The notes under the pieces are model-generated. The model saw only the letters and a program-made list of their open reading frames with translations. It had not been told where the DNA came from and made no database searches. Positions 30,509 through 41,616 of a DNA stretch of 64,000 nt are shown piece by piece. The position numbers and the translations under genes are program-made. The stretch is from NCBI GenBank assembly GCA_002104905.1, contig MCFE01000067.1, positions 1 to 64,000 of the forward strand. Reading direction: 5' to 3'. The DNA is from Basidiobolus meristosporus CBS 931.73. Lineage: Eukaryota > Basidiobolomycota > Basidiobolomycetes > Basidiobolales > Basidiobolaceae. Position 1 is the first letter of the stretch. Every line of letters begins with the position of its first letter.

Positions 30509-32074
30509 TTAAACGCAGGCCTTTGTACCGCATTTGCTGTCTGAGGGATTAGGTTCACGGTAGAACGGTTGACTTTGCAGGCACTCGGCAAGGTTGACCA
30601 GTTTCCAGCCTCTTCCCAGCAAATAATCGATAGAGCGCTTGGCAAGTGGAATGGTTCTGGGTAGCTTTCGGGCCTGAAGTCGGCAGTGGTGTTCCACACA
30701 TCATGGTTCAGGGAGATGAATTTACCAACTTTAGTGACTGGTCGATCCAGTCTGATCAACATACTCTTGGTACATCTCATCAATGGAATTCACCGGATCC
30801 CAATCAACTGGATCCACATTCCAGGTAACAACGGTGTAGCCCATCTTGTAAAGAATCTTGCGTGATGGTCCATCAGTGTCGCCATAAGGGGGTCTCATGC
30901 AGGTGGGGACCTTGCCGAGGACTTTACTGAAGGCGTGATTCAGCCTGGTCATTTCGTAGACAACTTCTTGCTCACTCACGGTGAGGAGGTCAGTGTGGGC
31001 CCAGGTGTGAGAGCAGATCTGATGTCCGGAGTTGTAGGCGCGTCTGACGACATCGGCAAGTTCGTAGATGGTCAGCATAGGGTTTCCAGTTTCGCCGTTC
31101 TCCCTATTGTTCCCGTTGATGAAGAAAGTGGCCTTCACCTTCACTTCATCCAGATAATCTAACAACCCTGAAGTCAGAACGCTTGGTCCGTCATCGTAGG
31201 TGACCGCGAAGGTTCCAGCGGCCTTACATCCTGTAATCACTTCTGCCTGTATTTTGTTGTCGCATATGCCGAAGTCTTTTTGGCACCCTGTTGAGCACTG
31301 CTCGGAGGTATATCCGCAGTAGCCAGTTTTACCACAGCACAAACCAGGTGCACATGAACCATACTTGGAGCCACACTGTTCATCGAGGTACTTCAGCACA
31401 GTCGGAGTCGAGGTAGGCTGAGTGGTGGTGGTGGTGGTAGAGGTGGAGGTGGAGGTAGTGGATGTGGATGTTGTCTGAGATGATGTATTAGAACTGGTGC
31501 CGGCGGTTGATGTAGCCGATGATGTCAGAGATGACTGGGAAGTAGCTGTAGAACTGGTGCTAGTGGTTCTTGTAGCAGACGAGGACTGGGAAGTAGCTGC
31601 ACTAGTTGTGGAGGTTTTGGTAGTCGTCGATTGAGACGATGGGGTAGAAGTAGGCTTGGATGAGCTGGAGCTTGTAGTGGTCTTTACGCCACAAGTGCCA
31701 TACTTGATCTGACATTTTCCAGTGCAATGATCGGACGAGTAGCCACAGTAGCCCCATTCACTGCAACACAAGCCTGTGTCGCAGGTGCCATAGTTTGAGC
31801 CGCACCGTTCATTGAGTTTCTTCAAGCCACTACTACAGGTGCCGTACTTCTTCTGACAGCCGTCGGAGCAGTGATCGGACGAGGTGCCGCAGTACCCCCA
31901 TTGACTACAACACAGCCCCGACTCACAAGAGCCGTACTTGGAGCCACAGCGTTCATTGAGCTTAGCCAAGGCGTTGGCTCTGGTGACCAGTGGTCCGTAC
32001 CTATCATTGGCTGGAGCACTTTCAGCGGATTTTGCAACCAGTGCAATGACGAGTAGAGCCAGGGATGATTTCAT
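30509..32074 (-). pseudogene. chitin deacetylase, three CBM18 modules, two frameshifts
   Basis: From the ATG at 32074 the frame encodes the same signal peptide and two CBM18 modules as deacetylase 4. A shorter Ser/Thr linker, a third CBM18 and most of NodB ([26 protein letters not shown]) follow. The frame then breaks after DQTGSTS: one extra base near 30731-30735, relative to both neighbours, causes a stop at 30731. The motif-5 segment SLNHDVWN continues in a second frame. A second shift, one G lost at about 30658-30661, moves the last 60 residues to a third frame ending at 30509. Upstream DNA with its TATA box (about 32130-32138) is intact, so transcription is possible. The fifth catalytic motif is lost from the product. 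Confidence 0.85.
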
Positions 32075-33903
32075 GGCTGGGACCTAGAAACTCGAGAAAT
32101 CTGAGAAAATAGCAAGGAAATGGCGTGGCTTATAAAGAGAGCGGACTTCCATGGTATGAATGAGCAATCTAAGTGAACAAATTAGCGTGCAGCACTGGAA
32201 TCATTCGAATGCGCGAGAGAATCGAACGGTCAAGAGCTACCGGTTTGCCTTCCGTTGTACCTGGTTACGGCTAATGGCCATAATCCCATAAGGGGACTCA
32301 CTAACGAGTAGTGTGACAGTAGCACAATGGCGCTAAGTTAAGAAGTCTACCTGAGGCTGGTCAATTTAACATCCATTTACGAGGAAAAAGTTACTTCCGA
32401 TACAGGTTGGACGTGAATAGAAATCAGTCTGTCACAAATACCATAAATAGTTGGTCGAATCAGGATGCTCGAACTCCCTCGGAATTCGTCTGTTCCTTTC
32501 GACAGATAACTGGTAATTTACCGGTTTCTCGGGGAAGTTGAAAGAGCCATCTAAAAATACTTCGCATCTGAACTGGTCCTAAACATGGTAAAGTCAGCTA
32601 GGTGTGACCACTGCCTCCAATTTCATTTGAACAAAGAATCTGTGGGATTTTCTAACTCATCCAGTTATCACATGTACCTAACACAACGAGCCAACTGTCA
32701 TAACGATTGATGATCATCAAGATATCTAACAGGATCCATTTGCGCATCCATTGAAGAGGTTTCCCATGCGTGGAGGTAAGTTGCCAGATCTAGAGTCAAA
32801 CGTAGGAGACGTACTCAACACACAGTCTTTTCCCAAAATCATGTTGGTTCTCTATGATGCAAAAGGAACAACCTTCGATCTTCCCGCAAAAGACGGAACG
32901 CTACCCCACTTTCAACCAAAAATCTAATATCATCATAAGAAAATCCATGTCTAGATTATATACTTTGTCTATACCGCTAGTGGGCAAGAGTTCACATTTT
33001 ACATACATGTCTTTACACAGCATTGCCTCCAACTCTGATTTTTGAACGCGCCAAGTTCATTCCAAATTGAATATGTTGTAAATTTTGTATTCGCGTTAAT
33101 TTGATCACTTCGATCCTACACCATGAGCTTAATGACTTCAAGATCAGATTCTCTGTTGGGATTTACTCTGGGATTTTTCACCAAAATATCAGATACCCAG
33201 AATAGGATATTTCCCAAAGTCGCCCAACCAATCCTAAACTTCGTCAGCGTGTTCTTGGAATCTTCCTCAACGGACTCGAGATGGTTTTCTGCGAAAACAT
33301 TGTAAAAGTGTCGATGCAGCTGTTACATAAAATAGATCATTAGGTGAAAACCAAAATTTTACTAGTTTCCCCAATCACTTTGGAGTGTTTCCGAAAACCT
33401 CACAACAGGAGATTGGAATGCAACTATCAGAAACAGACAGTAGGGATTATGTGTTTGGCTTGTCATGAAGGTATCATTCAAAAATGCTTGGATCATATGG
33501 TAAGCCAACTGGAGTCAATTTGCTTAGCTTCTGATGCCTTCTTGCATAATGAACTACCCCTTAGCTTCAGTTTTACTATTGTTGCAAATTTGCAACTACA
33601 TTGTCATAATGGTTATGTTGGCAAATGATAGGAATGCTTTTAAATGTCTCAGGAAGATGTGCTCAGAGTGTAGGGCCTTATATTGGATTCTACACCTATG
33701 AACATCATCATTCACAAAAAATTCATGATATCTGGAAAACTAATTATCAGCAACAGATCTCATTGATAGTTCACACAATGTTACTGGCTGAGTGATATAC
33801 CAAGAAAATTATCTTGATTTAACTCAGGAAACAGTACGTGAATAATTTCGGTGCTAAGTCGATTGTTTGTAAATTCATTAAGCATTCACGGTTTATGTAA
33901 AAA
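32075..33903. other. deacetylase 5 upstream region and spacer
   Basis: The TATA box is at about 32130-32138, with about 700 bp homologous to the other two upstream regions. About 33330-33830 is poor in CpG. Small plus frames at 32854-33045, 33123-33305 and 33344-33628 show no family signal. Confidence 0.45.
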
Positions 33904-33976
33904 CGAGGCGCATGGGACTCGAACCCACAATCCCCAGATCCGAAGTCTGATGCCTTATCCATTAGGCCAACGCCCC
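33904..33976 (-). tRNA. tRNA-Arg(TCG), intact copy 2
   Basis: Identical over all 73 nt to the copy at 24674-24746, with anticodon TCG. It lies on the 3' side of deacetylase 6, the same relative place as the tRNA-Arg of copy 1 and the pseudogene of the middle unit, so the tRNA travels with the duplicated segment. Confidence 0.92.
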
Positions 33977-34737
33977 GCACACAAACACTCTAAAGCTCAC
34001 TTATTCTCACTCAGCGAAGATGGCTAAAAGCCTTCATTTCGTCACTCCGTATTTGTTGGTATACGCCATTAGTTTTGGAAGCATTCGTCCTTCTACTCCT
34101 GGACAACTTGGTCCAGACTCTCAATCTTTTGAACTATTGGTGAACCTTACTTAGCGAAGTGGGAATCCGATGACGAAACACACATTCAAATGGATTTGAG
34201 CATATCGTATCTAACCCTATCGCGATTCATCTAATCCTGATTGTTGCCAAAAACAAAGCAGATGCTCGTGGTGTATTGACAAAGAACGTTATTTGTCAGC
34301 CAAATTTGCGTATTTGCAGCGTGTGTTCCTAGGTGAATGCTACACTTTGTGTAGCCACTTCAATGGGATCAGCAAGTTGGTGATCCATATCGACTGAAAC
34401 TACTGCTCTGGTATAAAGACCATATGCAAAGGTTACAACTTTCCATCAGATACGAATAATCCAAATTTCTAAGTGCATTATTCGTGTATTCTTACCTTGT
34501 AATCCCTACCCAGAGGTTTCGAAGGTACTCCCCAAAATGTGAGCGTTAAGAGAAATATTGCGCATCGCGGGTCTGATCGTTCCAATGCATTCATAAACTC
34601 ACGATAAATTATCTAGCATGATCTTGGGAGTAATTCATGGAGAATATTCCGATACTAACCTTACCAAGGTTAGTGGAGGTTACCTGGGGCCAACAATCAG
34701 TTGTTTATTGAAATAAATTAGGTGCTCATTAGATTAG
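33977..34737. other. spacer downstream of deacetylase 6
   Basis: About 33984-34205 is the single composite copy of the repeat found twice at 29520-29955. The rest matches the 3' flanks of the other two paralogues. No gene was seen. Confidence 0.45.
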
Positions 34738-36261
34738 CTACAGAATCGATTGGTGCCTTTTAAACGCAGGCCTTTGTGCCGCATTTGCTGTCTGAGGGAT
34801 TAGGTTCACGGTAGAACGGTTGACTTTGCAGGCACTCGGCAAGGTTGACCACTCTCCAGCCTCTTCCCAGCAGATAATCGATAGAGCGCTTGGCAAGTGG
34901 AATGGTTCTGGGTAGCTTTCGGGCCTGAAGTCGGCAGTTGTGTTCCACACATCATGGTTCAGGGAGATGAATTTGCCAACTTGAGGACTGGTCGATCCAG
35001 TCTGATCAACATACTCTTGGTACATCTCATCAATGGAATTCACCGGATTCCAATCAACTGGATCCACATTCCAGTTGACAACGGTGTAGCCCATCTTGTA
35101 AAGAATCTTGCGTGATGGTCCATCAGTGTCGCCATAAGGGGGTCTCATGCAGGTAGGAACCTTGCCGAGGACTTTACTGAAGGCGTGATTCAGTCGGGTC
35201 ATTTCGTAGACAACCTCTTGCTCACTCACGGTGATGAGGTCAGTGTGGGCCCAGGTGTGAGAGCAGATCTGATGTCCGGATTTGTAGGCGCGTCTGACGA
35301 CATCGGCAAGCTCGTAGATGGTCAGCATAGGGTTTCCAGTGTCACCATTCTTCCTGTTGTTCCCGTTGATGAAGAAAGTGGCCTTCACCTTCACTTCATC
35401 CAGATAATCCAACAACCCTGAAGTCAGAATGCTTGGTCCGTCATCGTAGGTGACCGCGAAGGTTCCAGCGGCCTTACATCCTGTAATCACCTCGGCCTCG
35501 ACTTTGTTGTCGCAAATGCCGAAGTCTTTTTGACAGCCTGTAGAACAGTGTCCGGATGTGTAACCACAGTAGCCAGTTTTGCCACAACACAGACCAGGAG
35601 CGCATGAGCCATACTTGGAGCCACACTGTTCATCGAGGTACTTCAGCACAGTCGGAGTCGAGGTAGGCTGAGTGGTGGTGGTGGTAGAGGTGGAGGTAGT
35701 GGATGTCGATGTGGATGTTGTCTGAAATGATGTATTAGAACTGGTGCCAGTAGTTCTTGTAGCAGACGAGGACTGGGAAGTAGCTGCACTAGTTGTAGAG
35801 GTTTTGGTAGTCGTCGATTGAGACGATGGGGTAGAAGTAGGCTTGGATGAGCTGGAGCTTGTAGTGGTCTTTACGCCACAAGTGCCATACTTGATCTGGC
35901 ATTTTCCAGTGCAATGATCGGACGAGTAGCCACAGTAGCCCCATTCACTGCAACACAAGCCTGTGTCGCAGGTGCCATAGTTTGAGCCGCACCGTTCATT
36001 GAGTTTCTTCAAGCCACTACTACAGGTGCCGTACTTCTTCTGACAGCCGTCGGAGCAGTGATCGGACGAGGTGCCGCAGTACCCCCATTGACTACAACAC
36101 AGCCCCGACTCACAAGAGCCGTACTTGGAGCCACAGCGTTCATTGAGCTTAGCCAAGGCGTTGGCTCTAGTGACCAGTGGTCCGTACCTATCATTGGCTG
36201 GAGCACTTTCAGCGGATTTTGCAACCAGTGCAATGACGAGTAGAGCCAGGGATGATTTCAT
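34738..36261 (-). CDS. chitin deacetylase, three CBM18 modules, frameshifted C-terminus
   Basis: 507 codons as read. Signal peptide, two CBM18 modules, short Ser/Thr linker, third CBM18 and NodB with all five CE4 motifs ([34 protein letters not shown]). At about 34909-34912 one G is missing from a run that has four in deacetylase 4. After ADFRPESYP the frame therefore changes to [10 protein letters not shown] and onward, a 49-residue foreign tail, and the normal end ([12 protein letters not shown]...GTKACV, frame ending at 34760) is lost. The same base is missing in the copy at 30509-32074. The catalytic residues survive, but the last core strand and helix of NodB are replaced, so activity is doubtful. 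TATA at about 36317-36324. Confidence 0.8.
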   Translation of the reverse strand: MKSSLALLVIALVAKSAESAPANDRYGPLVTRANALAKLNERCGSKYGSCESGLCCSQWGYCGTSSDHCSDGCQKKYGTCSSGLKKLNERCGSNYGTCDTGLCCSEWGYCGYSSDHCTGKCQIKYGTCGVKTTTSSSSSKPTSTPSSQSTTTKTSTTSAATSQSSSATRTTGTSSNTSFQTTSTSTSTTSTSTTTTTQPTSTPTVLKYLDEQCGSKYGSCAPGLCCGKTGYCGYTSGHCSTGCQKDFGICDNKVEAEVITGCKAAGTFAVTYDDGPSILTSGLLDYLDEVKVKATFFINGNNRKNGDTGNPMLTIYELADVVRRAYKSGHQICSHTWAHTDLITVSEQEVVYEMTRLNHAFSKVLGKVPTCMRPPYGDTDGPSRKILYKMGYTVVNWNVDPVDWNPVNSIDEMYQEYVDQTGSTSPQVGKFISLNHDVWNTTADFRPESYPEPFHLPSALSIICWEEAGEWSTLPSACKVNRSTVNLIPQTANAAQRPAFKRHQSIL

Positions 36262-37021
36262 GGCTGAGACCTAGAAACTCGAGAAATCTGAGAAAATAGC
36301 AAGGAAATGGCGTGGCTTATAAAGAGAGCGGACTTCCATGGTGTGAATGAGCAATCTAAGTGAACAAATTAGCGTGCAGCACTGGAATCATTCGAATGCG
36401 CGAGATAATCGAACGGTCAAGAGCTACCGGTTTGCCTTCCGTAGTACCTGATTGCGCTTAATGGCCATAATCCCATAGGGGGGACGTACTAGCGAGTAGT
36501 GTGACAGTAGCACAATGGCGCTAAGTAAAGAAGTCTACCTGAGGCTGGCCAATTTGGCATTTATCTATAAGGAAAAAGCTTCTTCTAATACAGACGGGGT
36601 GTGAATAGAAACCAGTCTGTCACAAATACCATAAATTAGTTGGTCGAATCAGGATGCTCGAACTCCCTCGGAATTCCCCTGTTCTTTTGATGGGATAACT
36701 CAACTGGTAATTTACCGGTTTCTCGGGGAAGTTGAAAGAACCATCTAAAAATACTTTGCATTAGAGCTGGCTCTAAGCAAGGTAAACTCATCTAGGTATG
36801 GTCACTGTTTCTAATTCCATTTGAACAATCATTGAGTGATATACCACATGCGCCTAATACCACGTGCCAACTGTAATTATGATTGATGATCGTCAAGATA
36901 TCCAACAGGATTGAATTGCGCATCCATCAAAGAGTGTATTTCAAAGAGGTTTATTATGTATAGAGGTGAGCTAGTAATGGCGGACAGTCGGGCTATCAAA
37001 ATGTAGCTATAACCAATTCTC
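36262..37021. other. deacetylase 6 upstream region
   Basis: The TATA-like element is at about 36317-36324. Homology with the other two upstream regions continues to about 36970, close to the 3' end of the RPP1 gene. No further gene was seen. Confidence 0.45.
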
Positions 37022-37403
37022 TTAATCGAAAAGACCGAAGCCCATGTCATCATCGGATTCCTCCTTGGCCTCTTCCTTGACCTCCTCAGCGGGAGCGGCA
37101 TCAGCGGCACCAGCAGCGGCAGCACCACCGGCAGCAGCAGGGGCGGCACCAGCGGAACCGACGTTCATCAACAAATCGCCGAGGTTCTTACCGGCCAAAG
37201 CCTTAGCAAAGAGGGAAGCCCAGACAGGCTCGACTTCAACACCAGCAGCCTTGGTGAGGGCAGTGAGTTTGTCAGCCTGAAAATTAGGTAACGGTTAGTA
37301 CGGGCAGCATGTTTGTGGCGAACATTCCGGAACTTACGGTGATCTCAACACCGTCATCTTGGAGGATGAGGGAAGCGTAGACAATGGCTTGTTCGGCAGA
37401 CAT
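37022..37403 (-). CDS. RPP1: 60S acidic ribosomal protein P1
   Basis: Two exons, 37403-37338 and 37276-37022, with a 61-nt intron (37277-37337; GTAAGT donor, TTTTCAG acceptor). The product is 106 aa. The N-terminal dimerisation domain ([18 protein letters not shown], then VEITADKLTAL) is of P1 rather than P2 type. It is followed by an Ala/Gly-rich hinge, a Glu-rich stretch and the universal P-protein tail ending [12 protein letters not shown]1 forms part of the ribosomal stalk that recruits elongation factors. The intron sits between Thr22 and Ala23. Confidence 0.97.
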
Positions 37404-38231
37404 GATTTACAGAGTAAAGGAGAAAGAATTCACAACTCAGTAACAACCTACTTTTACAAATCATTATCCCGGGTAAACTTTACATAGAAATCTTTGATCC
37501 TTGCTTGTGCCGAAATAAATCTGCATGAATGCCAAGGTTGTGATACTTCTATTGATTGCCCTTGATTATCCTCAGAACATGCGATTCACCATATCTGGCA
37601 ATGAGTATCCCGGACCTTATTCCCAGCCATTCTCTTCCCATATCATATCTTCCGCATGTATTCCGCATTGAGGATATCAATTCCCCAGGAAAAAATCCTC
37701 CCATTGATTAAGGAGCCATCATTATTTACTACGAGAGATCTTCACCAATGGTACTGATGGTGATAGCATTAATATTGACTAATCCAAACAGTTATGAATT
37801 GAATCGATCAATCAATTTAACCCACACTACACTTACACCAACTCTTGAATAATTAGAGGTGAACCTTTAGTTGGGCTGAAAACATCCGAAGTGTAATCCA
37901 GTCCCATCTACTGATTCTTACTTTTCCTTGGAGGTTTTTTTCAGCGTATATAGGCGTAAGTGTTCCCTTCCTCCCGACCAACGATGCGTCTGTGAAGACT
38001 AGGCTTGTTTGTTAATCTGCTTTATCAGGGTTTTCCCTTTCCTGTTGGTTATTCTATTACCAGTCCAAGTCTCAAGGAAAGATCGTTTTGTCACAAAAGG
38101 TATTGGAGGGTTGGCATGTAGCTTTGAATTGTTAGGATTGACCAATCTGTAGAGACAACCTATTCAGCTGAGATGACCTTTTCTGATCGGTTTTTCTTCT
38201 AAAGTTTGCTAGACTTCAGTAACACTTCAAG
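37404..38231. other. shared upstream region of RPP1 and PKC1
   Basis: The two genes are divergent with about 830 bp between start codons. Pyrimidine-rich stretches occur near the RPP1 start. No further gene was seen. Confidence 0.5.
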
Positions 38232-41169
38232 ATGGCCAGTTTGGAAATGAAGATACAGGAGATCTACCGAAAGATTTCGGTGGAGGAGAAGCTCATGGAG
38301 GGTGTTCAAAGCATGTTGCGCAAGCACACTGGTCAAGATATCATATCCCAATGTGAGAATCAGATAGCCGAGTCCCAAAGACGTATTGATTTTCTGCACA
38401 ACGAGTTACAAAAGCTTCAAATGAAGTCCCAGCGTGGTCCACATGAAACCAGTCCGCATAACAGCGTCTCTAACGATCCTTCTAGTCCTGGTAATCAACT
38501 AAGCTCACCAACCAGTTCCTCGTTTGGCAATCGTCCAGGAAGTGACTCTTTCAGTCCCAGCGTGATGTCACAGGCAACCTCTGACAAATACGACTCTCTA
38601 GCACATAGTTTGTCCGCTTTAGATCTGAGAAGAGCCGATACTGAAATCACTCCACAAAAAGTTGCCATGAAGCTACACGAAATCGGATTCAAGCTGAATG
38701 TTGAACAAAAAGTACGCGAAGGCTCATCGAAATTAAACTCTCTCTACTCGGATCCCTCTCAAGGGGATAGAAAGAAGAGGGCTGAAGCCGCCGCTCAGTT
38801 AGCTGAGAGTAACGAAAAGGTGGGTCTGTTGAAGAGAGCACTCCAGAAATACCAGGGGCTTTATATCGATGAGGCGGGAGATGGGAGCGACATCAATGCT
38901 TTCTCCCCCGCCATCAGACGCCCCCAAACAGGTAGGTTGATCATTCACATTGCGACCACCCGTAATCTAGCCCACCCTTCCGCACGCCTCTTTCGAAGCA
39001 ACGAAACGCTGGCGGTCTTGAGCATTGATGGCACCGCTAGGGGCCGCACCAGACCAAGCAGAAATGGAAGGTGGGGAGAGGAGTTTGAGTTTCAAGTAGA
39101 CAAAGCCTCCGAGGTGGAGATCGTCTTTTACGACAAATCGGGGGATACCTTGGTGCCCATAGGCATGGTCTGGTCCAAGATTGCTGATATCTCCGAGGAA
39201 ATCCGTAAAAACCAACTCAACCAAAAGCTAGCGGGAAATACGGACCCTTCTCTGCTTAGCACCAGAATCGACTGCAATCTAGACGTCGAGCCGGTCGGCC
39301 AGGTTACCTTGCGACTTGATTTCATCAAGGAGACGGGGGCTAAACGGCAAGCATCAAGACTTGGACGTCAAGGTGCCGTGCGCAAGAAGAAGGAGGTTGT
39401 CGAGCAGAACGGTCATCGATTTGTGGCACAGCAATTCTACCAAATCATGAAGTGTGCCCTGTGTGATGAATTTCTTCTCAACGCTGCTGGCTATCAATGT
39501 GAGGATTGTAAATATACTTGCCACAAGAAATGCTACCCCAAGGTGGTGCTCAAGTGTATTACCAAGGCTAGCGGAGACATGAATCCGGAGGAGGAACGTT
39601 TAAACCATCGTATCCCTCATCGCTTCGAGAAGTTCACCGCGTTCTCTCCAAACTGGTGTTGTCACTGTGGTTACATGCTGCCTTTGGGCAAGAGAGGAGC
39701 CATGAGATGTACAGAATGCGATATCACCTGTCATGAGAGCTGCCATCACCTCGTGCCCGATTTCTGTGGTATGTCGATGGCCATGGCGAACGAGATCATC
39801 TACGAGATCAAGCAGGCCAAGAAAAAGAGCCAAGAGCATCGCCAACAACGTCCCGTTCCACCTAAAATTCTGGTGGCACCTCCTACCAAGCTTGAACAGA
39901 ATGCGGTGCAACCACCTACCACTCCGCAATACTTCTATGATCCCAAGGCACAGGAAGCTCCGGTGGTGGTAAGCGAGAAGGTTGCGCCTCAATTACCCAA
40001 GCCCGTTGCTCAGCAGAAGAAGAAGACTGGCCTGGAGGACTTCAATCTTCTCGCGGTGTTAGGGAAGGGAAACTTTGGTAAAGTTATGCTGGCTGAAGAG
40101 AAGAGCACCCGTAATCTCTATGCCATCAAAGTGTTGAAGAAGGAGTTCATCATTCAAAACGAGGAAGTTGAAAGCACCAAGTCGGAAAAACGAGTGTTCC
40201 AAGCGGCGAATCGGGAGCGTCATCCATTCCTGGTTGGGCTTCATTCCTGCTTCCAAACAGACACGCGCATATACTTCGTGATGGAATACATCCGAGGTGG
40301 TGATTTGATGTTGCACATTCAGCGGGAGCAATTCTCAGAAGCCAGAGCCAAGTTCTACGCCTGTGAGGTGCTGTTAGGCCTGGAGTATTTCCACAAGAAC
40401 AACATTGTTTATCGGTAAATCAAGAAAACCCATCCTCATCCACCCCTCAGAGCGGTGTACTAAATGCATGAATCTATCTAGGGATCTCAAGCTTGACAAC
40501 ATTCTCATCACTCTGGAGGGACACATCAAGATCGCCGATTACGGTCTATGTAAAGAGAATATGTACCACGGGGCCACCACCAACACCTTCTGTGGTACAC
40601 CGGAGTTCATGGCTCCGGAAATTTTGTTAGAGCAACGCTATGGCAGAGCTGTGGACTGGTGGGCATTCGGTGTGCTGATATACGAAATGTTGCTCGGACA
40701 GTCACCTTTCCACGGAGAAGATGAGGACGAGATATTCGACGCGATTCTGGAGGATGAGGTGCTCTACCCGACCAACATGTCCCGTGACTCGGTGTCCCTC
40801 ATTCAGAAGCTCCTGACACGTGATCCGGAGAAGCGATTGGGATCCGGTAGATCTGATGCGGAAGAGATCAAGAGACACCCGTTCTTTAGAGGCGTCAACT
40901 GGGACGATATTTTACACAAGAGAATCGAGCCTCCGTTCAAACCCAGAATTGTAAGTGAACCCTGCGAAGAGCCCCCAATTCCTAAGATCCAAACTGACCC
41001 TTCCCTTCTTTTCCCGTAGACTTCAAGAACGGATATCTCTAATTTCGACACGGAGTTCACCCGTGAGAAGCCAGTGCTGACCCCAGTGCAAAACATGCTG
41101 GACTCGGTGGATCAAGAGGAGTTCTACGGATTCTCCTACCAGGCGGACTGGGCGGGCGAATCTTGGTAG
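38232..41169 (+). CDS. PKC1: fungal protein kinase C (Pkc1 type)
   Basis: Three exons, 38232-40414, 40482-40950 and 41020-41169, with introns of 67 and 69 nt. The first intron splits the Arg codon of YRDLKLDN. The product is 933 aa. Domains: HR1 repeats at about 1-70 and 135-205 (Rho-binding), C2-like at 230-350, two C1 zinc fingers at about 393-441 and 462-512, kinase at about 603-865. The kinase has the GKGNFGKV loop, Lys in [17 protein letters not shown], the DYG variant of DFG (DYGLCKEN, known in fungal Pkc1) and [11 protein letters not shown]. The AGC tail has a TPVQNML turn motif and FYGFSYQ hydrophobic motif. In yeasts it acts downstream of Rho1 in the cell wall integrity pathway. The Met at 38232 begins the first HR1 directly. 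Confidence 0.96.
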
Positions 41170-41616
41170 GACGAACGTTGAGCATTATACCCTTCTCCAT
41201 AGCCATAGCCACAGCCATAGCCACAGCCCCTCCCTTCCACCACCACACCATCCCTCTAGTTTATATTCTAGCTTTTCCTCAGTGAGATTTGTTTATTGTT
41301 AATATATATACGGAAGTTATCCTTGATTGTTGGTTTCTAGTTACTTGAAGCATTAATTTTACCAATGAAAGCAATCGTAATCATCACAACCACTGCTACA
41401 GACCCTCTCTAGGAGCTTCTCACTCACTCTTTCGTCTTCCAGATAGATCCTTAGTACTCGATCGAAAATTTCGCGGTCAAAAAGATTTATTCAGTACGAA
41501 AGTGGGGGTGGGGGAGGGGGAGCGGATTAAATGGAGTATCTATATGCATATATGGTGACAACATCAAGTGGGTTTAATTCATGTGTGATTGTTTGGTAAA
41601 ATGCTCTGGAATACAA
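41170..41616. other. intergenic between convergent PKC1 and ABC transporter genes
   Basis: This holds the 3' regions of both genes, a short imperfect CATAGCCA-type repeat at about 41197-41228 and a G-rich tract at about 41503-41523. No gene was seen. Confidence 0.5.

Noticed and set aside
33344-33628. 94-codon plus frame with a CLAC...C pattern.
   Set aside because: Too few Cys/His for a zinc finger, no homologous frame in the two sister segments, and a CpG-poor spacer context.
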